NCBI RefSeq assembly: GCF_900113955.1
Contig: NZ_FORH01000001.1
Coordinates: 488,395 to 552,394 of the forward strand
From: Celeribacter neptunius
GTDB taxonomy: Bacteria > Pseudomonadota > Alphaproteobacteria > Rhodobacterales > Rhodobacteraceae
Reading direction: 5' to 3'
DNA: 64,000 bases
The translations under genes were made by a program, and so were the position numbers. Shown here one piece after another: positions 18,543 to 27,474 of this stretch. Below the pieces are notes generated by a model that did no database searches, had not been told where the DNA came from, and saw nothing but the letters and a program-made list of their open reading frames with translations. Each line of letters opens with the position of its first letter. Position 1 is the first letter of the stretch.

Positions 18543-19157
18543 TTACTCTTCTTCGGCCTCGGTCGCCGGGGCTTCGGCGGCCAGCTCGTCGTCGTCGGAG
18601 GCGGCAGAGCCGATGTCGTCGAAGAGTTCGGAAATCTCGAACTCGGCCTGAGCTTCGGCTTCAGCGGCCAGCTCCTGGATCGACTTGCCTTCGGCTTGCA
18701 GCTCGGCTTCCTCGACGGAGCGGGCGACGTTCAGCACGATGGTGGCTTCGACTTCCGGGTGCAGGATGACGTGCAGCTCGTGCAGGCCGAGATCCTTGAT
18801 CGGAGCTTTCAGAGCGACCTGCTTGCGGTCGACGGTGAAGCCGTTCTCGGTGGCGGCGTCTGCGGCGTCACGCGGGGTGACGGAGCCGTAGAGCGAGCCG
18901 GCGTCAGACGCGGAGCGAATCACGACGAACTGCTGACCGTCGAGTTTTTCGGCCAGAGCTTCGGCCTCTTTCTTCGACTCGAGGTTGCGGGCCTCGAGCT
19001 GGGCTTTCTGAGCTTCAAAAGCCTTGATGTTGGCGTCAGAAGCACGCAGCGCTTTTTCCTGCGGCAGCAGGAAGTTGCGGGCGTAGCCGTCTTTGACGGA
19101 CACGACATCACCCATTTGGCCAAGCTTGGCCACGCGTTCGAGAAGGATAACTTCCAT
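18543..19157 (-). CDS. rplI: 50S ribosomal protein bL9
   Basis: A 204-residue protein. The N-terminal L9 domain starts [37 protein letters not shown], the family signature. A connecting helix and the C-terminal rRNA-binding domain follow, up to about residue 150. After that comes an Ala/Glu-rich acidic extension (about 55 residues, ending ATEAEEE), which lengthens the protein beyond the usual 150 and is common in alphaproteobacteria. It is the last gene of the rpsF-rpsR-rplI operon, 12 nt after rpsR. Confidence 0.97.
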   Translation of the reverse strand: MEVILLERVAKLGQMGDVVSVKDGYARNFLLPQEKALRASDANIKAFEAQKAQLEARNLESKKEAEALAEKLDGQQFVVIRSASDAGSLYGSVTPRDAADAATENGFTVDRKQVALKAPIKDLGLHELHVILHPEVEATIVLNVARSVEEAELQAEGKSIQELAAEAEAQAEFEISELFDDIGSAASDDDELAAEAPATEAEEE

Positions 19158-19169
19158 TGGATCTACTCC

Positions 19170-19397
19170 TTACTTCACAGCGTAGGGCAGCAGGGCGAGG
19201 AAACGGGCGCGTTTGATGGCGCGAGCCAGCTCACGCTGTTTCTTCGCAGAGACTGCGGTGATACGGGACGGAACGATTTTGCCGCGCTCGGAGATGTAGC
19301 GCTGCAGCAGACGGGTGTCTTTGTAATCGATCGCGGGAGCATTGTCGCCAGAGAAGGGGCAGACTTTGCGACGGCGGAAAAACGGTTTAGCGGCCAT
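19170..19397 (-). CDS. rpsR: 30S ribosomal protein bS18
   Basis: A 75-residue basic protein: [67 protein letters not shown], an almost textbook bS18 sequence. It binds 16S rRNA together with bS6 in the platform of the small subunit. It lies between rpsF (24 nt upstream) and rplI. Confidence 0.98.
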   Translation of the reverse strand: MAAKPFFRRRKVCPFSGDNAPAIDYKDTRLLQRYISERGKIVPSRITAVSAKKQRELARAIKRARFLALLPYAVK

Positions 19398-19421
19398 GGT
19401 TTAGGTCCTTTCCAAACAAGA

Positions 19422-19778
19422 TCAGTTGCGACGCGGACGGCGGTCTTCGCGCTCGTCGCGTTTCTGCATCTGGACGGAGGGAAGCTCCTTGTGCTCGTCG
19501 ACCTTGATGGTCAGGACGCGCATCACGTCGTCATGCAGGCGCATCAGGCGTTCCATTTCCTGCACGGCGTCAGACGGAGCGTCGGAGCGCAGGAAGGCGT
19601 AGTGGCCCTTGCGGTTCTTGTTGATCTTGTAGGCCATCGTTTTGACGCCCCAGTACTCGTGATCCACGAGTTTACCGCCGTTGTCGGCGAGGACGGTGCC
19701 AAAATGTTCGATGAGACCTTCGGCCTGCGCGTTGGACAGGTCCTGACGCGCAATGAAGACATGCTCGTAAAGCGGCAT
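19422..19778 (-). CDS. rpsF: 30S ribosomal protein bS6
   Basis: A 118-residue protein: MPLYEHVFIARQDLSNAQAEGLIEHFG and WGVKTMAYKINKNRKGHYAFL are bS6 signatures. A basic C-terminal tail (KRDEREDRRPRRN) follows. It pairs with bS18 on the small subunit and is the first gene of the operon. I did not find a convincing S6:S18 leader structure upstream. Confidence 0.97.
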   Translation of the reverse strand: MPLYEHVFIARQDLSNAQAEGLIEHFGTVLADNGGKLVDHEYWGVKTMAYKINKNRKGHYAFLRSDAPSDAVQEMERLMRLHDDVMRVLTIKVDEHKELPSVQMQKRDEREDRRPRRN

Positions 19779-20530
19779 GGTGACTCCAGTTCATGTGCAA
19801 GCGCATTTCATAGGACGGGCAATGGACCCTTTCGCGGCCCGACCACGAGAGACTGCGCGGTTCATAAGTGTCTTGCGAAAGGATGCGCCTTTATACGCAT
19901 TTCGGGCTTCGGTTCAAGCGCGAAATCCCGGCATTTTGCGATGCCTTATAATACCACGCAACTCGCATGCCTGGTGGACCTTGCGGGCCGGCCCGCGCGA
20001 CACGGTTGGATCTGCGCTTTGGCCGGCACGGTGAGCAGGGCGTGGTACTGACGCTGCTCGAGGGGCGCGAGTTGGCTTTGCGCGGCTGGTGGCGCGATCT
20101 GACTCTCAATCTTCGCCCCGAGGACGATCCGGGGTTGAGCGGGCAGGCGCCTCACGCGCCGGGGTCTTTCGCGCGGTCGCCGAGCGGCGCGGCCTGAGAC
20201 ATTCCCCGTTTGCGCCGGGGCTGTGGACCGGTTTTGCGGATCTGTTTAGGGGGCTGGCTTTGAGGGGGCTTTCTGCTCGCCGGTTTTGCTGAGTCTCTGT
20301 TGCATGTTTTTTGCGAGACGCGGCAGGCGGCCGGATGCATTGCGGCCAAAACGCGGCCGGATCTGGGCCGAAAAGGTTAAATTTTTCCCGATTTCGTCGT
20401 TTAAAAGTCGTAAACATGTCCATTAAGGCTTTGATATTCATATAAATTGCATATTCCAGCATGTTAACCAATTCGCTTGCTTTTCCTATGGTCCAATCGC
20501 GCTTGGGCGTAGAATTGGAGCAAGGAAAAG
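19779..20530. other. Intergenic stretch between divergent rpsF and a pilin-like gene
   Basis: About 750 bp. The left part carries the rpsF promoter. The middle (19967-20197) has a 76-codon open frame on the plus strand without recognisable features. The last 150 bp are AT-rich and probably hold the promoter of the pilin-like gene. I cannot support a gene here. Confidence 0.4.
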
Positions 20531-20875
20531 GTGAGCGACATGTGGTCGATGGGATTGGGAAAACACTACGCACGGGCCGAGGACGGCGCGGTGACGGTCG
20601 ATATGATCGGCCTCATCGCAGTCGCTGCGCTCGTCGCGATCGGTGCCGTCAGCTCCATCTCCAGCGGTGCGCTCGATTTCTCCGATGCCTTGTCCGAACA
20701 TATCGCTGCCATCGAAGGCAGCAGCTTCTCCGACGCCATCCCGGATGATTTTAACGGCGCGGGCGACAGTGAGGTTGTCGGCAATCCGGGCAATGACGAT
20801 GCGGTTGGCGAGGCCGGTGAGACGCCGGACGGCTCCGGCACCTGGGGCTCCGGCAGCACGGGCAAGAGCAGCTGA
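20531..20875 (+). CDS. Flp-pilin-like membrane-anchored small protein
   Basis: A 114-residue protein. After a short basic start comes AEDGAVTVDMIGLIAVAALVAIGAVSSIS, which matches the DGAVTVD-plus-hydrophobic-helix pattern of Flp/TadE-like pilin relatives in Rhodobacteraceae. The remainder is acidic and Gly/Asp/Ser-rich, without cysteines, and ends in a low-complexity GSGTWGSGSTGKSS tail. A GTG start with AAGGA just upstream is preferred; ATG 20540 is possible. No tad genes are nearby, so it is an orphan. Confidence 0.6.
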   Translation: MSDMWSMGLGKHYARAEDGAVTVDMIGLIAVAALVAIGAVSSISSGALDFSDALSEHIAAIEGSSFSDAIPDDFNGAGDSEVVGNPGNDDAVGEAGETPDGSGTWGSGSTGKSS

Positions 20876-21157
20876 CGCCGCTGATCCGTGTCGGGCCGAA
20901 TTCGGACCAAGGCCAGTCCTTGCCAACACGTTTTCGCGCAGAGTGAACTGGTCTCTCTTCTTTCTGGCCTCATGTCTTCTTGTTGCTCTCATGTCTTTGC
21001 CGGACAGCGCGTTGCGGGACCGGGGTGCGCAGCGCAGTGTTTGCGCGTATGTGCCGTAGGAATATGTGCCGCAGGAAATCCACGGTCGGGCTTGCCGCGC
21101 GCCTGCCGGGCGTTTAGACCCGTCTGCAACATTGAGACAGAGTTTGGAGGGGCGAGC

Positions 21158-22099
21158 ATGACGCGCGCATTCGTTTTCCCGGGGCAGGGCGCCCAGACCA
21201 TTGGCATGGGCAAGACGCTCGCAGAGGCCTACCCGGCCTCGAAAGCGATTTTCGACGAGGTGGATGAGGCGCTTGGCGAAAGCCTGTCGGCGCTGATCTG
21301 GGAGGGCGATATCGAGACGCTCACCCTGACGCAGAATGCCCAGCCGGCCTTGATGGCCACCTCGCTGGCGGCGATGCGGGCGCTCGAGGCCGAAGGTTTC
21401 GCGGTGACCGATGCGGCCTTTGTTGCGGGTCACTCGCTTGGCGAATATTCGGCGCTGGCCGCCGCGGGCGCGATCTCCGTGGCCGATACGGCGCGTTTGC
21501 TGCGCACCCGTGGTCTGGCCATGCAGGCCGCCGTGCCGGTGGGTGTCGGCGCCATGGCGGCGCTTCTGGGGCTCGATTTTGCGACCGTGAAAGAGGTTGC
21601 CGAAGAGGCCGCACACGAAACGGGGGGCGGCAAGATCTGTCAGGCGGCCAATGACAATGACCCGGGCCAGGTGGTGGTTTCCGGCCATAAGGAAGCGGTC
21701 GAGCGCGCGGTCGAGATCGCCAAGGCGAAAGGTGCCAAACGCGCCGTGTTGCTGCCGGTCTCCGCCCCCTTCCATTGCGCGCTGATGGAGCCCGCCGCCG
21801 ATGTCATGGCCGAGGCGCTCGACGATGTGGAAATCACCGAGCCTGCCGTGCCGCTGGTCGCCAATGTGCGGGCCGCCGCCGTCACCGACCCGACACTGAT
21901 CCGGGCGCTGCTGGTCGATCAGGTCACGGGGTCTGTGCGCTGGCGCGAGAGCGTGACCTATATGGCGGGCGAAGGCGTCACCGAAATCTGGGAGATTGGC
22001 GCCGGCAAGGCGCTCTCGGGCATGGTGCGCCGGATCGAAAAATCCATCGCCTGCTCCGCCGTGGGCACCCCGGACGATATCGCGAAACTCAAGGGCTGA
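21158..22099 (+). CDS. fabD: Malonyl-CoA:ACP transacylase
   Basis: A 313-residue enzyme starting MTRAFVFPGQGAQ. The catalytic serine lies in GHSLGEYSAL (Ser93), with the conserved VSAPFHC histidine in the second half and the C-terminal EIGAGKALSGM motif. It loads malonyl groups from CoA onto ACP for fatty-acid elongation. The start is fixed by TGGAGG at 21145-21150; the frame upstream is open but not coding. It is the first gene of a fabD-fabG-(acpP) block. Confidence 0.96.
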   Translation: MTRAFVFPGQGAQTIGMGKTLAEAYPASKAIFDEVDEALGESLSALIWEGDIETLTLTQNAQPALMATSLAAMRALEAEGFAVTDAAFVAGHSLGEYSALAAAGAISVADTARLLRTRGLAMQAAVPVGVGAMAALLGLDFATVKEVAEEAAHETGGGKICQAANDNDPGQVVVSGHKEAVERAVEIAKAKGAKRAVLLPVSAPFHCALMEPAADVMAEALDDVEITEPAVPLVANVRAAAVTDPTLIRALLVDQVTGSVRWRESVTYMAGEGVTEIWEIGAGKALSGMVRRIEKSIACSAVGTPDDIAKLKG

Positions 22100-22151
22100 G
22101 ACCCGCAGAACACAGGCCAGATCCGAAACGACTGGCTGCGAGGAGAATTAC

Positions 22152-22889
22152 ATGTTTGATCTGACTGGTAAAAACGCGCTGATCACCGGCGCATCCGGGG
22201 GTATCGGTGGCGAGATCGCCAAGGCGCTTCATGCTGCGGGGGCCACCGTTGGCCTGTCGGGCACCCGCGTCGAGCCCCTGGAAGCGCTGGCCGCCGAGCT
22301 TGGCGAGCGCGCCCATGTGCTGCCCTGCAACCTCTCGGACAAGGAGGCGGTCGAGGCGCTGCCGAAACAGGCGGCCGAGGCGATGGGCTCCGTCGATATT
22401 CTGGTGAACAACGCCGGCATCACCCGCGACAACCTGTTCATGCGCATGTCGGATGACGAATGGGACAGCGTTCTTAACGTCAATCTGACATCCACCATGA
22501 AGCTCTGCAAAGGCGTGCTGCGCGGTATGATGAAGGCGCGTTGGGGCCGGATCGTGAATATTTCCTCGATCGTCGGCGCCACTGGCAACCCCGGTCAGGG
22601 CAACTATGCCGCCGCGAAAGCCGGCATGGTCGGCATGTCCAAATCCCTGGCTTATGAGGTCGCGACCCGCGGCATCACCGTGAACTGCGTCGCCCCGGGG
22701 TTCATCGCCACGGCGATGACCGACAAGCTCACGGATGATCAGAAAGACAAGATCAACGCCCAGATCCCGGCCGCCCGTATGGGCACGCCGGAAGAGATCG
22801 CGGCGGCTGTCCTGTATCTGGCTTCGAATGAGGCGGGTTACACCACCGGCACCACCTTGCATGTCAATGGCGGCATGGCCATGCTCTGA
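22152..22889 (+). CDS. fabG: 3-oxoacyl-ACP reductase
   Basis: A 245-residue short-chain dehydrogenase: Rossmann start NALITGASGGIGGEIAK, NNAG motif, catalytic Ser in NISSIVG and the YxxxK pair in NYAAAKAG. The C-terminal TTGTTLHVNGGMAML is typical of FabG. It reduces 3-oxoacyl-ACP with NADPH in fatty-acid synthesis. An AGGAG site precedes ATG 22152. It lies 52 nt after fabD. Confidence 0.96.
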   Translation: MFDLTGKNALITGASGGIGGEIAKALHAAGATVGLSGTRVEPLEALAAELGERAHVLPCNLSDKEAVEALPKQAAEAMGSVDILVNNAGITRDNLFMRMSDDEWDSVLNVNLTSTMKLCKGVLRGMMKARWGRIVNISSIVGATGNPGQGNYAAAKAGMVGMSKSLAYEVATRGITVNCVAPGFIATAMTDKLTDDQKDKINAQIPAARMGTPEEIAAAVLYLASNEAGYTTGTTLHVNGGMAML

Positions 22890-23105
22890 TCGCATGAGAC
22901 CTTTCCGGACGCGGCGTCACAAAACATTTGCCACCGGGGAGGATTGTGTTATGAGCAGCGCAGATTAAGCCGCGGCGGCATAAGCAACCGTGGCATATGT
23001 CAATGTTCGGGGTTGAAACCCACTGTGGACGGCGGCATGTAGAGAGAGTGGCCCGAGGGCCGAAAGCTGAAGCGGGCAACGGGCCCCAAACTGTGAGGAA
23101 AGAAC

Positions 23106-23339
23106 ATGAGCGACATCGCAGATCGCGTGAAAAAGATCGTTGTCGAGCACCTCGACGTTGAAGAAGACAAAGTGACGGAAACCGCGTCCTTCATCGACGA
23201 TCTCGGCGCTGACAGCCTCGACACCGTCGAGCTGGTCATGGCATTCGAAGAAGAGTTCGGCATCGAGATCCCGGACGACGCTGCCGAGACCATCCAGACC
23301 TTCGGCGACGCGGTGAAGTTCATCACCGAAGCCTCCTAA
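23106..23339 (+). CDS. acpP: Acyl carrier protein of fatty-acid synthesis
   Basis: A 77-residue acidic protein with the phosphopantetheine site [15 protein letters not shown] (Ser37), the canonical AcpP. It carries growing acyl chains for FabD, FabG and FabF encoded on both sides. It is 216 nt after fabG, so it may also have its own promoter, and it is followed by a hairpin terminator. Confidence 0.97.
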   Translation: MSDIADRVKKIVVEHLDVEEDKVTETASFIDDLGADSLDTVELVMAFEEEFGIEIPDDAAETIQTFGDAVKFITEAS

Positions 23340-23390
23340 GTCGGACGGCTTTCACCGGGCAGGGTGCCCGGGAGAGATCAAAGAATTTGA

Positions 23391-23422
23391 AACGGCACGC
23401 CTTCGGGGGTGCCGTTTTCTTT
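23391..23422 (+). terminator. Intrinsic terminator after acpP
   Basis: Stem AACGGCAC / GTGCCGTT around a GCCTTCGGGG loop, followed by TTCTTTT. It lies between convergent genes. Confidence 0.85.
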
Positions 23423-23467
23423 TGCAGATTTCTTTTGCTGCGCGGCTATTTTTTTGGGAGGGCGAGA

Positions 23468-24802
23468 TCAGGCGGCGTTCGGATTCTCCGCCGCACCGTC
23501 ATCTTTGCCAGTCTCCTCAGATAAGCCCGTGTCCGACCAGTCGCCCTCTGGCAGGGTCGTCTCAGGCCCGGCCTGGACCGGGCCGTCCTCTGTTTCGATC
23601 TCGGCGGCTGCGGCGTTCTCTGTGGTATCTGGCGTTGTGATGTCTGGCGTTTCCGCCGGCCCGGTTCCGGTTTGCGCCCGGGAGGTGCGGTTGCCGGCGA
23701 GGCTCGGCATGAGGGTGAGGCCGAATTTTTCGGCCTCGGCGCGTTGCTGGGCGATTTGCTTCGAATATTCTCCCAGAAGCTCCTTGAGCTCGACCTCGCT
23801 AAGCGGCTTGTCGAACCGGACCCCGGCGAAATGGTTGTTGCGCCAGACGATCCTGGCTTTGCGCGCCACGGGACCACAGGTGATCTTGATCTTCTGGCGT
23901 ATCTGCAGGTCGAGACCGATCTCGATCTTGCAGCCGATTTGCGAGACATCGAGCATGGTGCCGACGGCCGGCATGATCCCGTCGAAGACGACGGTCGGCA
24001 GCACGCAGGGGTAGCGGGTGGCGCGGCGTTGCACGATGCCGTAGCGCATCCAGGCCCAGGCCGAGATCGCGGTGAAAAAGGTGAAAAGCCCGAGGACGAA
24101 GGCGGCGTTGCCGGAGGGGTTGAGTTCGACCGTCGGCGGTTTCACGGTTTGTTGGCCGGCCATCGAGCTGCGGAACTCGTCGAAATTCGCCGGGTCGGCG
24201 TAAATTGGCGCGGTTTCATCTTCCCCCTGGGTGACGGCGGTGACGATATCAGTGATTTCGGCGACGCCGCTGCTCAGCCGATCCGCGAAGCTTTGCTCTT
24301 GCCCGCCATTGCCGTTGAGAAAATCCGGCGCGTTCGGGTCGCATTCCGTCCCGGCGATATATTGGCGCAGGCTCTGGGATTGTGCGTTGAACCGCGGATC
24401 GTTGCCGTAGCGCGCGGCCATTTCCGGCCAATCGTCCTTTTGCAATTCGAGCAGATGCCGGCGCGAGGAGATGAAGGCCATCAAGGCGGATTCATTGCCA
24501 CCGAGATCGGCCGCCCTGATTTGTTTGAGCAATTGCTCGCGGCCATAGCGTTCCATTTCGGTGCGAAACTGGCGCGCGGCCTGATGTTCCTGCGCTGTGC
24601 CGAGGGCTTTGACATAGCTGTCGGCGCTGGTGTTGAGCGTCTCGAGCCAACCTTCGAGGCCGCAGGACGGGCCGGCAAAGCCGGGCAGAGCCAGGGGGGC
24701 ACCGAGGATCAGGGAGAGGCACAGGCGCAGGATCGCAAGCCGCTTGCGCGGATCGCCACGCAGAAAATTGTGCTGATGTCGTTTCGATCTGGACCGCGGC
24801 AT
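23468..24802 (-). CDS. Membrane-anchored PilZ-domain protein
   Basis: A 444-residue protein. A basic start and hydrophobic segment (LAILRLCLSLILGAPLALPGFA) act as signal or anchor. Residues about 45-230 are a helical, probably periplasmic region with several Cys (PSCGLEGW, GTECDPNAPD). A second membrane segment (AAFVLGLFTFFTAISAWAWM) precedes a cytoplasmic PilZ-like domain at about 255-345, with RRATRYPC and DVSQIGC fitting the RxxxR and D/NxSxxG c-di-GMP contacts. The C-terminal 90 residues are acidic and disordered. It may couple c-di-GMP to an envelope process. Confidence 0.7.
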   Translation of the reverse strand: MPRSRSKRHQHNFLRGDPRKRLAILRLCLSLILGAPLALPGFAGPSCGLEGWLETLNTSADSYVKALGTAQEHQAARQFRTEMERYGREQLLKQIRAADLGGNESALMAFISSRRHLLELQKDDWPEMAARYGNDPRFNAQSQSLRQYIAGTECDPNAPDFLNGNGGQEQSFADRLSSGVAEITDIVTAVTQGEDETAPIYADPANFDEFRSSMAGQQTVKPPTVELNPSGNAAFVLGLFTFFTAISAWAWMRYGIVQRRATRYPCVLPTVVFDGIMPAVGTMLDVSQIGCKIEIGLDLQIRQKIKITCGPVARKARIVWRNNHFAGVRFDKPLSEVELKELLGEYSKQIAQQRAEAEKFGLTLMPSLAGNRTSRAQTGTGPAETPDITTPDTTENAAAAEIETEDGPVQAGPETTLPEGDWSDTGLSEETGKDDGAAENPNAA

Positions 24803-24958
24803 GACCTGTCAAACATATGGGTTTTCCCCTTGATACGGCGGAAAACCTCAATATCTGGTTACTTCACGCCGCCGTTTTTGGCTGGCTGATGCGTCTCGGA
24901 CTTCCATCAACGGGCCGAGCCGTGTAAGGAAAAGCAGTCGAAAAATAAGGGGGCACGA

Positions 24959-26221
24959 ATGCGCCGAGTAGTTGTCACTGGACTTGGAATGGTTTCGCCG
25001 CTGGCCTGCGGTGTTGAGGAAACGTGGACGCGTCTTCTGGAGGGCCAATCGGCCGCCGGAACGATCCAGCGCTTTGATGCGAGCCATTTGGCAACGGATT
25101 ACGCCTGTGAGGTGAAATTCGGCGATGGCACGGAGGGCACCTTCAATCCGAACGATTGGATGGAGCCGAAAGAGCGCCGTAAGGTCGATGATTTCATTCT
25201 CTTTGGCATGGCGGCCGCCGAACAGGCGCTCAATGATGCCGACTGGATGCCCGAGGACGAAGACGACCGTCTGCGCACCGGTGTGCTGATCGGCTCCGGC
25301 ATCGGCGGCTTGTCGTCGATTGCCGATGCGGCGATCGTGCTGAAGGAAAAAGGCCCGCGCCGGATCTCGCCCTTCTTCATCCCCGGTTCGCTGATCAACC
25401 TGATCTCCGGTCAGGTGTCGATCCGCTACGGTTTCAAAGGCCCGAACCACGCGGTGGTGACGGCCTGTTCCACCGGCGCGCACGCGATTGGCGACGCCTC
25501 GCGTCTGATCATGCTCGGCGATGCCGATGTCATGGTTGCGGGGGGCGCCGAAAGCGCGATTTGCGAGCTGGGCATCGCCGGGTTCAACGCCTGCAAAGCG
25601 CTCTCGACCAAGCGCAAGGACGATCCTTCGCACGCTTCGCGCCCCTATGATGAGGACCGGGACGGTTTCGTCATGGGCGAGGGCGCCGGTGTGGTGATCC
25701 TCGAGGAATACGAACATGCCAAGGCGCGTGGCGCCAAGATCTATGCCGAGGTTGTCGGCTATGGTCTCTCGGGCGATGCCTATCACATCACCGCGCCCTC
25801 CGAGGATGGCGATGGCGGCTATCGCGCCATGCAGGCGGCGCTGAACCGCGCCGGCATCACCCCAGATCAGGTGGATTACATCAACGCTCATGGCACCTCG
25901 ACCATGGCGGACACGATCGAACTCGCCGCCGTCGAGCGGCTGATGGGCGATGCGGCCGAGAAGGCCACCATGTCCTCGACCAAAAGCTCCATCGGTCACC
26001 TTCTGGGCGCTGCCGGTGCGGTCGAGGCGATCTTCTGTGTCCTGGCGATCCGGGATCAGGTCGCGCCGCCGACGATCAATTTGGACAATCCGGCGGTGGA
26101 ACCGAGGCTCGATCTGGCGCCCAACCAGAAGCGCGAGCGCGAGATCAATGTCGCCCTGTCGAATTCCTTTGGCTTCGGCGGCACCAATGCCTCGCTGGTT
26201 CTGAAAAAGGTGGATAGCTGA
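24959..26221 (+). CDS. fabF: 3-oxoacyl-ACP synthase II
   Basis: A 420-residue condensing enzyme of full length. The catalytic Cys is in VVTACSTGAHAIG and the two histidines are in INAHGTSTMADTIEL and KSSIGHLLGAAGAVEA. It extends acyl-ACP with malonyl-ACP, including the steps that make long and unsaturated chains. It sits 1 nt upstream of mltG, with which it is probably co-transcribed, a conserved pairing (fabF-mltG). Confidence 0.97.
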   Translation: MRRVVVTGLGMVSPLACGVEETWTRLLEGQSAAGTIQRFDASHLATDYACEVKFGDGTEGTFNPNDWMEPKERRKVDDFILFGMAAAEQALNDADWMPEDEDDRLRTGVLIGSGIGGLSSIADAAIVLKEKGPRRISPFFIPGSLINLISGQVSIRYGFKGPNHAVVTACSTGAHAIGDASRLIMLGDADVMVAGGAESAICELGIAGFNACKALSTKRKDDPSHASRPYDEDRDGFVMGEGAGVVILEEYEHAKARGAKIYAEVVGYGLSGDAYHITAPSEDGDGGYRAMQAALNRAGITPDQVDYINAHGTSTMADTIELAAVERLMGDAAEKATMSSTKSSIGHLLGAAGAVEAIFCVLAIRDQVAPPTINLDNPAVEPRLDLAPNQKREREINVALSNSFGFGGTNASLVLKKVDS

Positions 26222-26222
26222 G

Positions 26223-27398
26223 ATGTGGCGATCGATCGCCTCGAACGCTCTCACGCTTCTGATTGTCGCCCTCGTCGCTTTGGCGGGGGTGATTGCTTGG
26301 GGCAAGAGCCAATATACCGCCGAAGGCCCGCTCGATCAGGCGATCTGCCTGCGCGTGCCCTCCGGCTCGAACATGCGCCGTGTGTCGGAGGATCTGGCCG
26401 GCCAGCATGCGATTTCCAACCCGTCGATCTTTCGTATCGGCGCGGATTACAGCGACAAGTCGCAACAGTTGAAAGCCGGGGCCTTTCTGGTCGATGAGGG
26501 CGCCTCGATGGCGGAGATCATCGAGATCATCACCCGTGGCGGTGCCTCGACCTGTGGCACGGAAGTGGTTTACCGGATCGGTGTGAACCGGGCGCTGATG
26601 CAGGTGCGCGAACTCGACCCGGCCCAGGGCAATTACGTCGAGACGGCCGAATTCCAGCCCGGTGAAGCCGGTGACGAAGGCGATGCCATCCCGGAGACCT
26701 ATACCAAGGTGCGCGCCGACGCCAACACCCGCTACCGGGTGCTGGTGGCCGAGGGCACGACGGTATGGCGCGTGGTCGAGAGCCTGAAAGGCGCGGACTT
26801 CCTCACCGGCTCGGTCGAGGCCGATGAAATGCCGGCCGAAGGCATGCTGGCGCCCGACAGTTACGAGGTGCGCGACGGCGATGATGTCGATGCGCTTCTG
26901 GCCCGGATGGAAGCAGTGCAACAGCAGCGGATCGATACGGTCTGGGCGACGCGTGTCGACAGTCTGCCCTTCGAGACGCCGGAAGAAATGCTCACCATGG
27001 CCTCGATCATCGAGAAAGAGACCGGGGTTGCGGCGGAACGGCGTCAGGTGGCGTCCGTGTTCGAGAACCGTCTCAAACGCGGCATGAAGCTGCAAACCGA
27101 CCCGACGGTGATCTATGGCGTCACCAATGGCATTGGTGTGCTGGGGCGCGGCCTGCGGCAATCCGAGCTGCAGTCGAACAGCCCCTACAACACCTATGTG
27201 ATCGAAGGCATGCCGCCGGGACCGATCGCCAACCCGGGGCTCGAGGCGCTTGAGGCCGCGGTGAACCCGGATACGACGCCGTACCTGTTCTTTGTCGCCG
27301 ATGGCACGGGGGGGCACGCCTTCGCGGAAACGCTGGCGGAGCATAATGCCAATGTCGCCAAATGGCGCGAGATCGAGGCGCAGCGCGCCAGCGAGTAA
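26223..27398 (+). CDS. mltG: Endolytic murein transglycosylase
   Basis: A 391-residue YceG-like protein. One N-terminal membrane helix (ALTLLIVALVALAGVIAW) is followed by LysM-like segments and the catalytic domain, with the Glu in TMASIIEKETGVAAERRQVASVFENRLKRGMKLQTDPTVIYG and the conserved SPYNTYVIEGMPPGPIANPG. It cuts nascent peptidoglycan strands at the inner membrane and so sets glycan length. It begins 1 nt after the fabF stop. Confidence 0.95.
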   Translation: MWRSIASNALTLLIVALVALAGVIAWGKSQYTAEGPLDQAICLRVPSGSNMRRVSEDLAGQHAISNPSIFRIGADYSDKSQQLKAGAFLVDEGASMAEIIEIITRGGASTCGTEVVYRIGVNRALMQVRELDPAQGNYVETAEFQPGEAGDEGDAIPETYTKVRADANTRYRVLVAEGTTVWRVVESLKGADFLTGSVEADEMPAEGMLAPDSYEVRDGDDVDALLARMEAVQQQRIDTVWATRVDSLPFETPEEMLTMASIIEKETGVAAERRQVASVFENRLKRGMKLQTDPTVIYGVTNGIGVLGRGLRQSELQSNSPYNTYVIEGMPPGPIANPGLEALEAAVNPDTTPYLFFVADGTGGHAFAETLAEHNANVAKWREIEAQRASE

Positions 27399-27474
27399 GG
27401 CAGAGATGATTTGACGGGAGGGCGCGGTGCAGATCGCGCCCTTTCGCGTTTTGAAGGTTTTCAAAGGAACGGGC

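Noticed and set aside
19967-20197. 76-codon plus-strand frame between rpsF and the pilin-like gene
   Set aside because: No ribosome site or recognisable features; GC-rich chance frame.
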